Shown: piece by piece, positions 12,501 to 24,700 of the stretch
Layout: each line of letters opens with the position of its first letter
Position numbering within the stretch: the stretch's first letter is position 1
Assembly: GCA_965153455.1 (NCBI GenBank)
Contig: OZ234496.1
Coordinates: 14,872,304 to 14,936,303 of the forward strand
Length of the DNA stretch: 64,000 nt
Source of the DNA: Sphagnum compactum
Lineage: Eukaryota > Bryophyta > Sphagnopsida > Sphagnales
Reading direction: 5' to 3'
Translations under genes and position numbers: made by a program
The notes under the pieces: model-generated
Databases searched by the model: none
Told to the model about the DNA's origin: nothing
What the model saw: only the letters and a program-made list of their open reading frames with translations

Positions 12501-13473
12501 TATGTAATTGGGTGGTGGCAAATTCTGAAGGTTCTAATGCAATAGTGAAAAGTGATGAATATGGGTTCATTTCAATGTTCATTTTGACCATCTCATTCCA
12601 CTTTTTGTTGAGTCTTTGGTTTTCCCAATGCATATGGGCACAAGTGTTTTTTTTAATGATCCAAGAAGGTAAAAAAACGTTTGGTACCATAGGGCATTAT
12701 AACAACATGACAACCTTGACAAGGTGGGTGTTCAAAACACCAAGCAACAAGGGGGCATTGTCGTACCCCACAAGCAAGAGGAGGTGCTCAGGGTAAGCAC
12801 ATTTTGACAACCGCTTGGATCACTATGTGACTTTGGTGATGAAAGAGGTGGTAAAAAAGGGCCATCCAAGCAATGCATTGCTAAAGAAGGTTGGGAAGGG
12901 CTTGTACATGCTTGGAATACTTATTGCCCTTATACCCCAAGTAGTTCTAGCTTTGGCACCACCCCAAGTGTTACCAACTTGCTTGAAAAAACCCCCTACT
13001 ATGAACAAGCAATTGCCATAGCCAATTTACCAAAAATCAAGATAAAGTTTCATTTCATGTTTTTTAAAATAAGTAAATATAAGATCTTGATCTTTGGAAG
13101 GTCTGTTCAAGCCATGACAATTTAAGAATGAGAAGATAGTTTTTTGCATAATGACATTGATTACATGTTCAATGGGCTTGAACAAGTTTTTTGTAAAAGA
13201 TATCCCAATGTTCAAATGGACAAGCAAATCTACATGACCTTGTGAACTAGTAAACAAGGCTCTAGCAACTTCAAAATGGTAGACATGCCTTCTAATCAAG
13301 CAAGATAATAATAATTTTGCGAATTCGAAAAGTGGTCTCTAATACGTTTTCTCAAGTTGGTGCAAGAATATTACGAGAGGATTTTGAAATTAACAAATGG
13401 CATTAACATATGACAAATGATCAATCATTCACCATTTTTGGGGGGTTGGGTTAACACCCTATCTTCATGTTAT
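9546..13473. other. AT-rich spacer with repeat debris
   Basis: No gene is recognised. Short open frames at 12512-12796 and 12815-13021 (plus) are adjacent but match nothing I know. A CACTACAAGAAAT sequence at 11775 resembles a CACTA transposon terminus, but no matching opposite end was found. A run of nine Gs within a G-rich stretch lies at 10077-10100. Confidence 0.4.
10590..10636. repeat. Interstitial telomeric repeat, head-to-head
   Basis: TTTAGGGTTTAGG at 10590-10602 faces three CCCTAAA units plus a partial at 10611-10636. They are separated by 8 bp, so the two telomere-type strands are inverted relative to each other. The TTTAGGG type is the usual land-plant telomere unit. Confidence 0.85.
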
Positions 13474-14898
13474 TGTTGGAAATATTTTAAACGATCTAAT
13501 GGATCAGCTAATTGTAAAGTGAAAGAAGAATTGAACACTTTAATGAGTGAAACGATAGAAAGAGAAGAAGATAGAGGACAAAAAAGTCTTGGATAATTAA
13601 AAGATTAACTTAATGAACTAGTTAATTTAAATGCTTATAACCAATGTTGGGTGATTCTCATTTTTTTGTGAAAATTGTTAGTTCTAGTTTAGGAAACATA
13701 ATTTAAGAATGGACCTAGTTCTTTTGAATTTATTTTTTTCATTTTAGAGAATAGACCAAGGTTTCAATTTTAAAATATATAAATCCATCTACTTATCATG
13801 AAAATGGTTTTTGCTAATGTGAGAATCATCCATTTCAAAGGTGGTTTTCCACAACTAAATATCAAAAAAAAATTATTAAAAATTAATTTTAAGTTTGACT
13901 TTTCAAAAAAAAAACAAGAATGATCACAAATGTTGGAATAAAATTCAAGGATGAAACAATTCTTCTTTTAGGCCCCTTTTAATTCTAGAACTCATAACGT
14001 CTTCAACTCTTGTTCGTTTTAAATGATCTAAAATGTTATGGGAACGCCAACTTAAACTTTACAAATCATCTTTTAGCACCAAAAGGAATAGATCAACATC
14101 CAAGGAATGTTTGGTTGTTTGGTTATTAGCTTCCAAGTGTTTAAAAATTTCCTTTAAAACTTTTTTAACCTTTTACTTCTTGGGGACCATAATTTTCTCA
14201 TTTTTTATCCATTTTTGACAATTTTTAGTGCCTTGGATGTGCCAAGATAGGGAATTTAATTTATTTTGAACACCATAAACAAAAACTCCTCCCCTAAATT
14301 TGACCTACTCTAAGTCCTTAAATCTACATATAAACATGAAAATAAAAGAAGCCAATGTTTCCATTGAAAAAAGGAGGCAAAGAGAATAGAAAAGAAGATC
14401 CACTTCAAATTAAAACCTTTGCCACCCTAAACCACCCAACTTCTAGAAGAAGCTTTTTGTCTAATTTTTTTTTAAAAAGGTATAAAATCTTGGGTACCTT
14501 GCACCCCTCCCAAAAAAATTCAAAATAAAATACTCACTTGAATATATATTTTTATATTGTGAATAAGAGCTAAGAACCAAAACCCTATAGGGTCCCATTA
14601 CCCTACTCAAATATCCTTTTTTTTTTAACAAAGAGAACTAGTTAAGTTTTCACAATGCTTAATTTTCAATTTAATGAAAATTGGGGTGATTTGTTCCTAG
14701 TCCAAGTATGGGATCTAGTGATAATTGGCAGGATTCAAGGTGAAAATCAACCTAAAAATTGATATGGTTCTCACTCAATTTTAAATAATTGAACCCAACA
14801 TAACTTATAACCTAATTACCTTACATTCATCAATGTGATAAATGTTACCTAATTTTAACCAACATTGTATATAGGGGATGAATGATAAATATCTCACA
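13474..14898 (-). repeat. Copia 3' LTR, interrupted
   Basis: The parts 13474-13642 and 14813-14898 align with the LTR at 20053-20317. They begin TGTTGGAAATATT and end ATCTCACA on the plus strand. The middle, 13643-14803, is a later insertion with a duplicated CTTATAACC. Without it the LTR would be about 265 bp, matching its partner. Divergence between the two LTRs is plainly high, so the Copia insertion is old. Confidence 0.82.
13643..14803. mobile_element. 1.16 kb non-autonomous DNA element inside the Copia LTR, 9-bp target duplication
   Basis: The 9-base string CTTATAACC flanks the segment on both sides (13634-13642 and 14804-14812), while the other LTR has a single related copy (CTTTTACC). 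The ends are short inverted repeats: AATGTTGGGT at the left and ACCCAACATAA at the right. A 9-bp duplication is typical of Mutator-like elements. No transposase is recognised inside. Its longest frame, at 14033-14218, is not family-like. The same left-end sequence recurs elsewhere in the window. Confidence 0.72.
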
Positions 14899-14910
14899 CC
14901 CCTGCCCCGC
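14899..14910 (-). other. Copia polypurine tract
   Basis: On the minus strand GCGGGGCAGGGG lies immediately before the TGTGAGATATT start of the 3' LTR. This is the expected primer site for plus-strand synthesis. Confidence 0.75.
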
Positions 14911-15385
14911 AACCTTAATGTACAATTGAACTTTTGTTAATTTGACTCCCTTTTGCCTAAATAAATGTAGTTTTAGTCATCTTTTTGAGTGTGATCAACA
15001 TTTTTTTTTCCTTAACACTTTCAAACCTTTAGTTATGAATGGAGAAAATAATGAAGCTTTTGGTCCATTGATTCCTTCATTACCCAATGAGATAGTTTTG
15101 CAAGACAGATGGCCAAGGGTCCTTGATATTTATTACTATTGCAAGTTTAGACTTTTGAGACTTCTTTATAAGCATTGGTTGAAGGAAACTTTGAGACTAG
15201 AAGAATAATAAGCACATTTGTGGCAACTAAATCTTGAAAGGTAGGAGGAATCATGCTTATGTTATGAGGAATGGTTTGATGACTTAACAAAGGAGTTGGA
15301 GCACAACCTTGTTTCCATATGAAAAAGGTGAGTGCATTCAACCTATCATTCTTGAGAAAGTTGGTATTGAAGGTAGATAATTTAA

Positions 15386-18300
15386 TTATGCCATCCAAAA
15401 GTATGCAATAATTTCAAAGGTTTGTTGTTTTTGTGCTCGACAATGGTTGCTTGAACTATGTTGAGAAGAATGATGAGATTTAAGGTATTTTTTCCTCTTG
15501 TGGCTCAAACATCTACTTGCATTGAATGAATCTTTGTTTGCCCAATTCTTAATAAAAATGTCGATAGGTTGTTGAATAAATGGGATGTAAAACACCTTTA
15601 TCCTATTGTCTTTTGAGAGTTATAGACATATTGCAAGTGGATTGTTAAGTGTTTCATTTTGGAGTGAAACATTAAAGTTTTGGAAATTTTGATGTAACTT
15701 TCGTTGTCACAATAGATGGGTATTGGAGAGGTGTTTGACATGTTAAATTTTGTGAACAAATCTTGAAGTCATTTTGCCTCTTTAAATATTTTCATGAAAG
15801 CCCGATATTTTGACTATGTCAATGACAAGGCTACATGGACTTTTGTTTCTTGTTACTCCAAGTGATTGGAATGTTCCCAGTTTTGAAAATAAAGTCACTT
15901 GTGGAATTTCTAGTTTCTAGATCTCCACCCCAATCCACATCATTAAAACTCATAAGTTTCAACTTATTCTTTAAAAAATAAAAATTTCCATCTTGACTGT
16001 TTTTGTTCATTCTTAATTCTTTGATGTAAATATCAATCCTTTCAAACCATGCCTATGTGCCTACTTGAGTCCATATAATGCCTTATGAAGCTTGCATACT
16101 AGATGTTCTTGACTTCATTGGACAAAACCAAACATTTGTTTCATGTAAATTTCTTCCTCAAGCTTATTGTTGAGGAATGTTGTTTTCACATCCCTATGAT
16201 TTCACTAACTTGGTCTTGATTTTTTGTGGTTTTTCCCACCTTGTATGCTAATATACCAGTAAAGGAAAGGTTTATTAGACTTTAGATAATTTATTTGAGT
16301 TTTTGGAGTCAATAGTTGGATTTCTAAATCCATTTATTCCCTAGGATCTTCTAATATGTTCCATATTGTCCTTTTCCCTTAGGTGGTTGCAAGATAAGGT
16401 GGACCTTTTTTGCATCACATTTTAAGTTTTTGTTGAGTGTTATGCATTAACATGCCATAAAATTGTCATTATGTCAAATTTGCCATTGAATTAAGATTTT
16501 CAACTTAAATATAAAAAAATAAAATATCAAAAATAACAACATATATTTTTCAAACATATAGTAATGAACTTTTGAAATTGAAAAATGTGGACTGGTATTT
16601 TATCCATGGTTTATATAAATACATTTTCTAAATGAATTTTGTTTGGGGTGATTTTACAAGGATTCAATATATGATATATTGAAGGAAAATTAGCATAAAT
16701 GAAAAACTTTGTTAAACAAAGTTAACCAAAAAAAAAAATGAACTTTTGAATGTTTTAAAATGAACCTTACTTTCAAAAGTCCCTATCATGATGATTTATT
16801 AATGGATTTCAAAAAAAAATCTTTTAACATATATGTTAAAAAGTTATATAGTTAGACTTTTATTCACATAATTTTTATTAGTTAATTAATCATCTTTAAT
16901 CCCCCACTTAAGCAATGATATCGTAGTAAATGATAAGTTTAACATTATTGAAAGGACTTTTTATGTACTATTAATTTGCTAGAATTGGTCCACCTTTTCT
17001 TGCAACCACCCCTTCTTGCGATCTTGCAATGAGGATGGGCAAAAACTTTTATTTTATGTATGGTGCGTATACTTCATGCTCCACGTAATGGTATTGCTTC
17101 CAAATCAAATCTATGTTGTCCAAACTCATTCATCGCAATGTTTTAAAAATGATTATCTTCTTGAGGGCATGTGTGTAGCACTTCCCATCAAATCCAACAA
17201 ATGTCCTTTTCCAAGATTTGTTTTCCAACTTGCCCCTTTTGATTTTTGGTATATGTATATGGGCTTAGTTCCACAAACATTCAAATCAACAATATCTAGC
17301 TTTTCTCTAGTGAATACTTTCAATGGTGTTTTTTGATAGATTGCTGTGGATGGTCTTTTGTTTTACAAATAACAAACATAGTTCATTAATTCTTCCCAAA
17401 GTGATTTTGGAAGAGCTCCTTCAACAACAATAAATTTGGTTGTATCAAGTATCACCCAATTCTTGCATTCTACCACACCATTTTGCTAGTGTATGTTATG
17501 TTCAACTCCCTCCTACTACCTACTTTATTGCAAGACTTGTTAAATTCAATTAAATTGTATTTTCCTCGATTGTTAGTCCTTAAAGCCTTCATTTTTTATC
17601 TAGTTTTAATTTCAATAGTCCTTTTAAATTCATGGAAGGCCTCAAGTGCCCAATTCTTAAATTTCAAGAACTTGACTTACTAGATGTTATGATTTAGATT
17701 GTCAATGAAGGTGAGGAAATATTGAACTCTTCCTAGGGATCTAACTTTGAATGGGCTACATATGTCACTATGGATGAGATCAAGCATGTTTTTTTCTCTT
17801 ATCTTGCTAGCTTTGGGAAATATTTCTTAGACTTGTTTCTCTCATAGGCATAGGAATATCTCACACATTGGATGAATGTTTTGTAGTTTGGGTACTCTAG
17901 AGGCTCTATCTTTATTGGCAAGTTGATGAGGTTTTTCAAAATTAAGATGTTTCAAGTACCAATGTCATAAAATGGTTTATTTTATAATGAGATTTTTGAA
18001 TTTGTTTGTCTTCAATTATTAGAATGTTTGCTTTAAACTTAGTTAATGATTATGTTTTTAATCGAAAGAGACATCACTTTTTGACTCTAGTGCTTCTTAA
18101 AACTATTGCCACCATTTTGATGTTTTTTAGTAGGCAAGCTTTTGGGAAAAAATTGATGTTAAAGCCAACATCCGTGATTGCACCAACAAACAACAATTTT
18201 TTCTTAATGCTAAGTAAAAGAATTTTGGAAATATTCTTTATTTCATCAATTTTGAATTTTGCAATCATTTTGCCTTCTTTAACTATGTTATGGTTATCTC

Positions 18301-20040
18301 CTCCTAAAATTGCTATGGTGTTACTATGAGACATTTTTTTCTAGGAAACTAATAGGTCACTATTTCTTAGCACATGCATGGTTGCTCCAAAATCAAAATA
18401 CCAAGATGGGTACATTCAAGCTAAAAGGAGTCAACTAACATGTAACTAATTTTTTTTTTAATGACCTAATGCTTAAAATTATGCTAATGTTGTAAACTTT
18501 TTTAATGTGTTTACATAATGTAATGTTTCAAGTATATTATGGAAATGTGTGGAATGATTTGGAAGGAATCTAATGAAGGTAAAATATTCAAAAACACTCC
18601 TAAAGCATTGCAAGTAATGTTTTTCCATTACTTAATGGATAATGACTCCTAAATGAAAAGATTTTTTTTTATATAATAGTATAATGCAACTCCTAAATCA
18701 TAATTTTTTTTAAATGATTTTTTCAATTTACAAATGAAATATTCTTAAGATATTTTAAAAATATTTTGAAAATATTTTGAAATAAGTAATCATTATGGGG
18801 TACCATTGGCTCCTATCAATTTGAATGCACCCAAAAAAATTTGAAGTCATCTTAAGTAGGTACCTTCATAGACTCTCTTGTTTTTCATGTTCATCTATAA
18901 AGGTGTTATCTTCCTTAGCTTCATTTTCAAATTGTAGGTTAAATGTCATGTGACTTGTTGGTAGTGGGACAAGCTCTGAAGTTGTCCATTTAGTTCTTTC
19001 ATTTTGATCACCAACCTCTAAGTCTTGCAATCATGTTCCTAATGCCCTTTGGTTCCATAGTAAAGGCAACTCCTAGGTTTGGAGTTGTTTCAAAATGTTT
19101 TCTGATTTGTGTTAGCCTTTATGGTTATGCTTCCATCATTGGTACTCTTGGTTGAGATTCTTCTCCTTTGAATTGTGCTTTTGGATTTCTTTATGGCTAC
19201 CTTCTTGCTTGTGGTCTACTCCCATTGGATGTTTTTTTCTCTAAAGTTGTGATTGTTATATTTTGGAACTTCGTTCTTGTGGGCCTTCCCATGGACAATC
19301 AATGGATTTTTTAAAATCTCCTCTTCACCATTTGTTTTGGTCTCCATTTCTTCATTCAATAATCAAGACTCCAACTATTCCAATGTTGACATATAACCTT
19401 TTGCTAGTCAACATTTTCACAAAGAGATTATATCGACTTGGAAGAGAGTTTAGGATCATAGGGACAATCAATTCTATAGGAACTTGAAAAGTCTATTACC
19501 TTCATATGATACGAGTTCTCTCACATTTTTGAAGTACTCATCCATACTTAAATTATCATTTTTCTTCATGGTCACAAATCTTTTAGTAACATTAGTTTTC
19601 TAAACCCTATTGTAGTTTCGTACTTATCCTTAAGGTACTCCTAACGTTCATGAAGATTTATGAACTTACTAATAAACAATGTGATTACATCTTTGAATAA
19701 AAGATTGATTGCACTCAAGGCTTTGGACTTGATTTCTTTTTCTAGAGGTGACGAAGACATCTACAAGACTCTCAACATACTTCCAAAGAATTTCCTTTTG
19801 CAACAAATTCATCATTTTGAATGATAAGATTAAACAGTTTTGGCTTCCCTCAAGATGACTTCATTTTGGAATAGAAATATTGAAGTTGATAGTCGAACTG
19901 TAAGGTGATCTTTGAGTATTGAAAATTTCCCTACAATTATGGTAAGCTCTAGTATCCTCCGCTCCAACTCCATCTATTTTTGTTATGGTTTCCTTAATTT
20001 TCTCATTCTCCTATTTGACCTTTCTTGCCTCAACCCTTTT
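15386..20040 (-). pseudogene. Copia gag-pol polyprotein remains
   Basis: Gag, protease, integrase, reverse transcriptase and RNase H pieces occur in the Copia order on the minus strand but in shifting frames with many stops. The protease motif reads D-F-G instead of D-S-G. Between KALYGLK (about 16060) and the RNase H DWGGDLETR (about 15920) there are only some 100 bases, where intact elements have several hundred. The YVDD polymerase catalytic part is therefore deleted. Open frames such as 18074-18334 and 15386-15595 (minus) are fragments of this polyprotein. It cannot encode a working product. Confidence 0.85.
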
Positions 20041-20052
20041 GCTTTGATATCA
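20041..20052 (-). other. Copia primer-binding site
   Basis: On the minus strand TGATATCAAAGC follows the 5' LTR. It differs at two positions from TGGTATCAGAGC, the usual plant Copia site complementary to the 3' end of initiator methionine tRNA. Confidence 0.75.
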
Positions 20053-20317
20053 TTTTGGAAATATTCTAAAAGATCTAATCGATTAGCTAATTTTAAAGTG
20101 AAAGAAGGATTGAACACTTCAATGAGTAAATGAGAGTAAGAGAAGAAGACAAAGGAATAAAGAAAGGTCACTTGTGGTTAAAAAATAGGAGATTAACTTA
20201 ATGACTTGGTTAATCTAGAAGCTTTTACCTTGATTACCTTTATAATCATCAATGTGATGAATGTCACCTAATCCTAACCAACACTATATATAGGGGATGA
20301 ATGACAAATATCTAACA
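20053..20317 (-). repeat. Copia 5' LTR
   Basis: This 265-bp LTR reads TGTTAGATATTTGTC at its start on the minus strand and ends with TATTTCC next to the primer-binding site. It carries TATATATAG near 20287 (plus). It pairs with the interrupted copy at 13474-14898. Confidence 0.82.
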
Positions 20318-21729
20318 ATTGCAACTATTCGAATGAAACAAGATACCTTAAGTGAACATAAGGAGGTAGTTACCATATGTGAGGGAAGCTCAATGTATGT
20401 AGACATAAATAGGAACATGCATTTAATTCATTATGGACTAAATTGTTAATTAAAAAACATTTTCAAATTGGTGGTTGGGATCAAGTTTTTTTACTCAATT
20501 TGAGGCAAAACTTAATTAATACATATTGTTGCATCATTTGGTTGCTCCCAAGTTTTTAAAAATTCTTTAATTTTCCAACTTCCAAAATGGTCAATTGTTA
20601 GTTTTGAACTTTTCAAAAGTTCAAAATTAACTAAAGACATGATTAGGATAATATTGGACACTTATCAAATGATAAAGGATTGAAAAGAAGATATGAAATA
20701 AACAATCATCAAGAGGTACTAAACAGATGCGATATGTTAGTTTTGCCCAAAAGACCAACCATCATTGGAGTGTTGCCATTGGAATTCCAATAATCTGAAT
20801 AACAAGCTACAAGAAAAGCAAGAGTTAGGGTCAAGGGGGTAAGCACCTGGCAACCCTATCAATCTTCATGGAAGTCCAGCAAATCGCAGAAACATCCCCC
20901 AGGTATTGTCAAATGCGTGAAAACAGAAAAAATTGGCCCCCAAATACACCAGCTACATTTGTAACCAAAAGACCATAGCGCTACCAATATCCTTTCCACT
21001 CTGAGGCCCATGCTTTGTTTCAAAAAAAGAGCCATGCATGAGGAAAAGCAAGCTCAAAAGTCAGGGGAAAAAATATGGAGGACACCTTGATCAATATGGT
21101 CTTAGTCCCGTTACCACCCATAGCAAATCTCCAGAGGAGGTAGCATTTAGGTATGGCGAACCTCTGAAGGGTAAGCGAACCTCTGAAGGGTAAGGGACCC
21201 TGGGATTGGAAAGAAGAGGAGAGATTGCAGCAGTTGACGGTGGGATACCATGCAGCAATTACAAAAGGAGGTAACAATTTGCACAGGAGCAGTCAGTCAA
21301 TATGGTAGAGACAGCCTGCATAGTGCAAACCTCTTCGTTGCATTGACCATAGCCATATGAATGTTGCATGATGATGGGATTCCTCAATGATGAATATGTC
21401 GTGGCCAAACATTAGAGTGGTTGAGATGCATGATCGTTGTTGACATTGTTGGTGCCATTGGCTTGGGGATGTCAAGTGGCACAGATCCTGCACCAAGACC
21501 AGTGCTATGTATGAACCTCAGAGCAAAGTCAATTTTCTATAGAAACCTCTGGACCTGATAAATGAGAACTGCATTCACAAAGCCATGATGCTAAAACATA
21601 GTTGTCACAAGCTTGTGGGGATTGCAGAGTGTTTATTAGGGCAGCTGATCAGCTGTCTGACTCTGAAATGGAGTTTTGTTCCAACTCTAGAATGCATACC
21701 CAGCTCCTGGAAGACTTTGGAACAACTGA
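20318..21729. other. Spacer downstream of the receptor kinase gene
   Basis: No gene is recognised. A 19-base unit, GCGAACCTCTGAAGGGTAA, is repeated twice at about 21157-21193. The part nearest 21700 is probably the 3' untranslated region of the LRR-RLK on the minus strand. Confidence 0.4.
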
Positions 21730-24700
21730 TCAAGTATAAGCTAACCGGCTTTGTGGGATGCACGAACCAGCTGGCTTCATAGATTCCAACACCTGTACTG
21801 CATCTGCCATACTGGGCCGTGTGGCAGGTACCTGCACAGGAGCCAAAGGCACTATCCATCTCCATTAATCCTATATGGTCTGATGAGTAATGTGAATGTA
21901 CTCCAAGAACAAACTTGCACTGACCTTGGAAGTGCAAATGATAGCCAGTTTCAGCACTTGGCCAATCTCACTTTCTGGATAGAAGCTGAGCTTGGGATCG
22001 ATGCAACTACTCAATCTCCCATGTTCCAGTCTGCTCCTGACAAACTCCCCTAACACAGTAGAATTGCCACCATTTCCCTCAACAGGCTCCCGACCCGTGA
22101 CCAGTTCCAGGAGCACAACTCCAAAGCTGTAGACATCACATTTTTCAGAAGGACGAAGGCCCTGGCACACCACTTCTGGGGCTGCATATCCAAGGGCTGT
22201 GTGGAATCTTCTGCTTGAGGTATAACTGCTGTGCCTTGACAGGAACTTGCCCAACCCATAGTCACTAATCTTAGGCTCAAAGTTTGTATCCAGGAGCACG
22301 TTGGTTGATGTCAGTTTGAAGTGCATGATGGGTACACTGCAGGTCATAGTGCAAGCGGGGGACAAAGACCAGAGAACGTTAGTGTGCTAACTCTTGGGCT
22401 GTGGTAATGAAAGACACCCATCAGGGAGGAACCATTCATGTGAATGTCAATCAGAAAACTACAACTGCAAAGCCATTTGACAAGGACAGTGACAAAGCAG
22501 CATGTTCTAAAAATCCATAATATTAAAATGCAGATCAGGATGGTGGATTGTTTTTGTCTATTTGCTATGACATCAAAGAGCCTATTGCATGTCTAGGCAC
22601 TTCATCTATGACTGTTGAATGATTGCAAGAAACTCCCACAGCAATTCAATCTAAACTCCAACTGGAACACTAGTGTGACCTTAGACTGGTGATGGAAGTC
22701 ATGCTTTGAGTGAATTGAACTCAGGAGTTACCAACCGGAAAGCATGGTGAAGATAGGCAAGACCTCGTGCAATCCCCAGTGCAATGCGGTGGCGCCGCAA
22801 CCAGGTGAGGGTTGTGGGTTGGCCATGAAGATGATAAAACAGTGTTCCATTGGGTATGTAGTCACACAGCATCAGCTTCAGCTTGGATGACCAGTAATAG
22901 CCTTGAAAAGCAACAAGGTTATGATGCCTTATATGACCCAGACTGTTCATCTCCGTCTCAAGCTCCTCAAGATCTTTTATTTGGTCCAAAGATTTTTGAT
23001 TTAGTACCTTCACTGCAATTGTCAGCCCTCCATGCAATCTTGCTTTGTGGACTGTACCAATGGAGCCTCGCCCAACTACACACTCTTTATCAAACAGTGC
23101 TTTTGTTACTGCCTCCCAATCCTGATACCTTGCAGGAAGAACGTCATCAAACAGAACAAGCTTCCCCACAATGGGGCTTGTATTAGGTGACCCAATATCA
23201 CCCTCTACTAGTAGCAATTCTTGTTTCCTCTTGTGCTGCTGATTCCACCCCCTAAGATGTAGAAGAGCAATCACAATTACAGCTATAGCAAGGGCCCCAG
23301 CAGCTGTGATTGCAAAAATCGCTGTTGCACTCAGGAAGACTTGTTTATGATCCTTGTTTATGACTGGAAGTGTTGTGCTTGTGTTTGGATGGAACACTGT
23401 TGTTGGCACACGCACACAAAGGATTTCCAATGGTATGCCACATAGACCAGGATTTCCAATATATGAATCTGCATTGAACTGCCTCAATCCTGTAATCTGG
23501 GGGATGGTTCCTGAGAGATAATTGTATGAAACATTAAAATAGGTTAGCTGCTTCAGATTTCCCAAAGAAGATGGGATGCTGCCAATGAAGGCATTGTATT
23601 GCAAGTCCAATTCTCGTAGGCATTTCAACTGCCCAAGTATGGAAGGTATGCTGCCACTTAGATTGTTTTTGGACAGGTTCCTGCACATCATAATGCCCTG
23701 AGTCTGTATTACAAGGAAGCAGAGGAAATTATCTTGCCAAAGGCAGTATTCCTGAGAGAATCGTTCCTGCAACTTGACTGGTGGGCTGTTTGGGTCATGC
23801 AGGAAGTAGCTGTTCAACGCTCATCAATACAAGAACAATGCAGTAAGCAGACTGTTCATCAATAAAAAAGCAAAGCAGTAAAAAGGGGGTCAAGGGAAAC
23901 AAGAATACGTACAAGGTGATCAAAGAAGTACAGCTTCTAAGAGCAGACGGGATGCTCCCTTGAAGTTTCAAATCTGACAAGTCAAGCACCTCCAGTGCAC
24001 CAAGGTGTCCAATCTGTGGAGGTATGACTCCATCTATCAGGTTATTTGCTAATCGCAACAGAATGAGTCCACTCAACCCACCTATCTCTACAGGGATTCT
24101 ACCACCTAGATTGTTGCTGCTAACATCAAGTGACATGAGATCTCTGAGCTGGCCAATCTCTGGAGGCAGGAATGAAGACAGTTGATTGCTCGAGAGGTTT
24201 ACAGAGATAAGATAAGAGCAAGTATTCAGGGCTGTGGGAATAGCCCCCTGAAAATTGTTGCCAGCAAGGTTCACATTCTGCAACAACATGCAGTTACCTC
24301 CATAAAAGGGGAGTTGTCCAGTTAGGACATTGAAGGACAGATCAAGGGTTTGCAAGCTGGGTAAGTAGACAATATCTGCAGGCACCTCTCCTGAGAGAAT
24401 GTTATTGCTCAGAAAAAGTTCTTCAAGATAGCTTAACTGGCTCAGCTGCAGAGGAAGGCTCCCTGATAGCTGATTGTAGCCCATATTGAGGACTCGTAAA
24501 GAAAGGAGACTCCCAAAGGATCCTGGAATAAGGCCTGAGAAATTATTCCTTTGAAGTGACATGTTTTCAAGCAGCATCAGCCTTCCAAGAATTGATGGAA
24601 TGAAGCCTTGGAAATTATTTGATGAAACATTGAGGCTGGTAAGTTTCATGCAGCTTCCAAGTGAGGTGGGAAGGTAGCCTGTGAACATGTTGGCTGCAAG

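Larger units (their letters stand above)
13474..20317 (-). mobile_element. Decayed Ty1/Copia LTR retrotransposon
   Basis: The element runs on the minus strand: 5' LTR 20053-20317, primer-binding site 20041-20052, internal region, polypurine tract 14899-14910, and 3' LTR 13474-14898 (itself interrupted by another element). Protein order confirms the Copia type. A zinc-knuckle remnant lies near 19030-19080 and a protease-like WYFDFGATMHV near 18375-18410. Reverse transcriptase fragments (LNNKLEEEIYMKQMFGFVQ, then KLHKALYGLK) lie near 16020-16190. RNase H fragments (DVDWGGDLETR, then PIYCDNES, then FIQQPIDIFIKN) lie between 15960 and 15550. The frame is broken throughout. The flanking five bases (GTTAT on the left, ATTGC on the right) do not match, so no target duplication is visible. 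Confidence 0.88.

Noticed and set aside
12512-13021. Two adjacent plus-strand frames as pieces of one gene
   Set aside because: No recognisable family, no splice signals that join them, and composition like the surrounding spacer.
13469-20322. Target site duplication for the Copia element
   Set aside because: The flanking pentamers GTTAT and ATTGC differ, and no shift of the boundary gives a convincing match.
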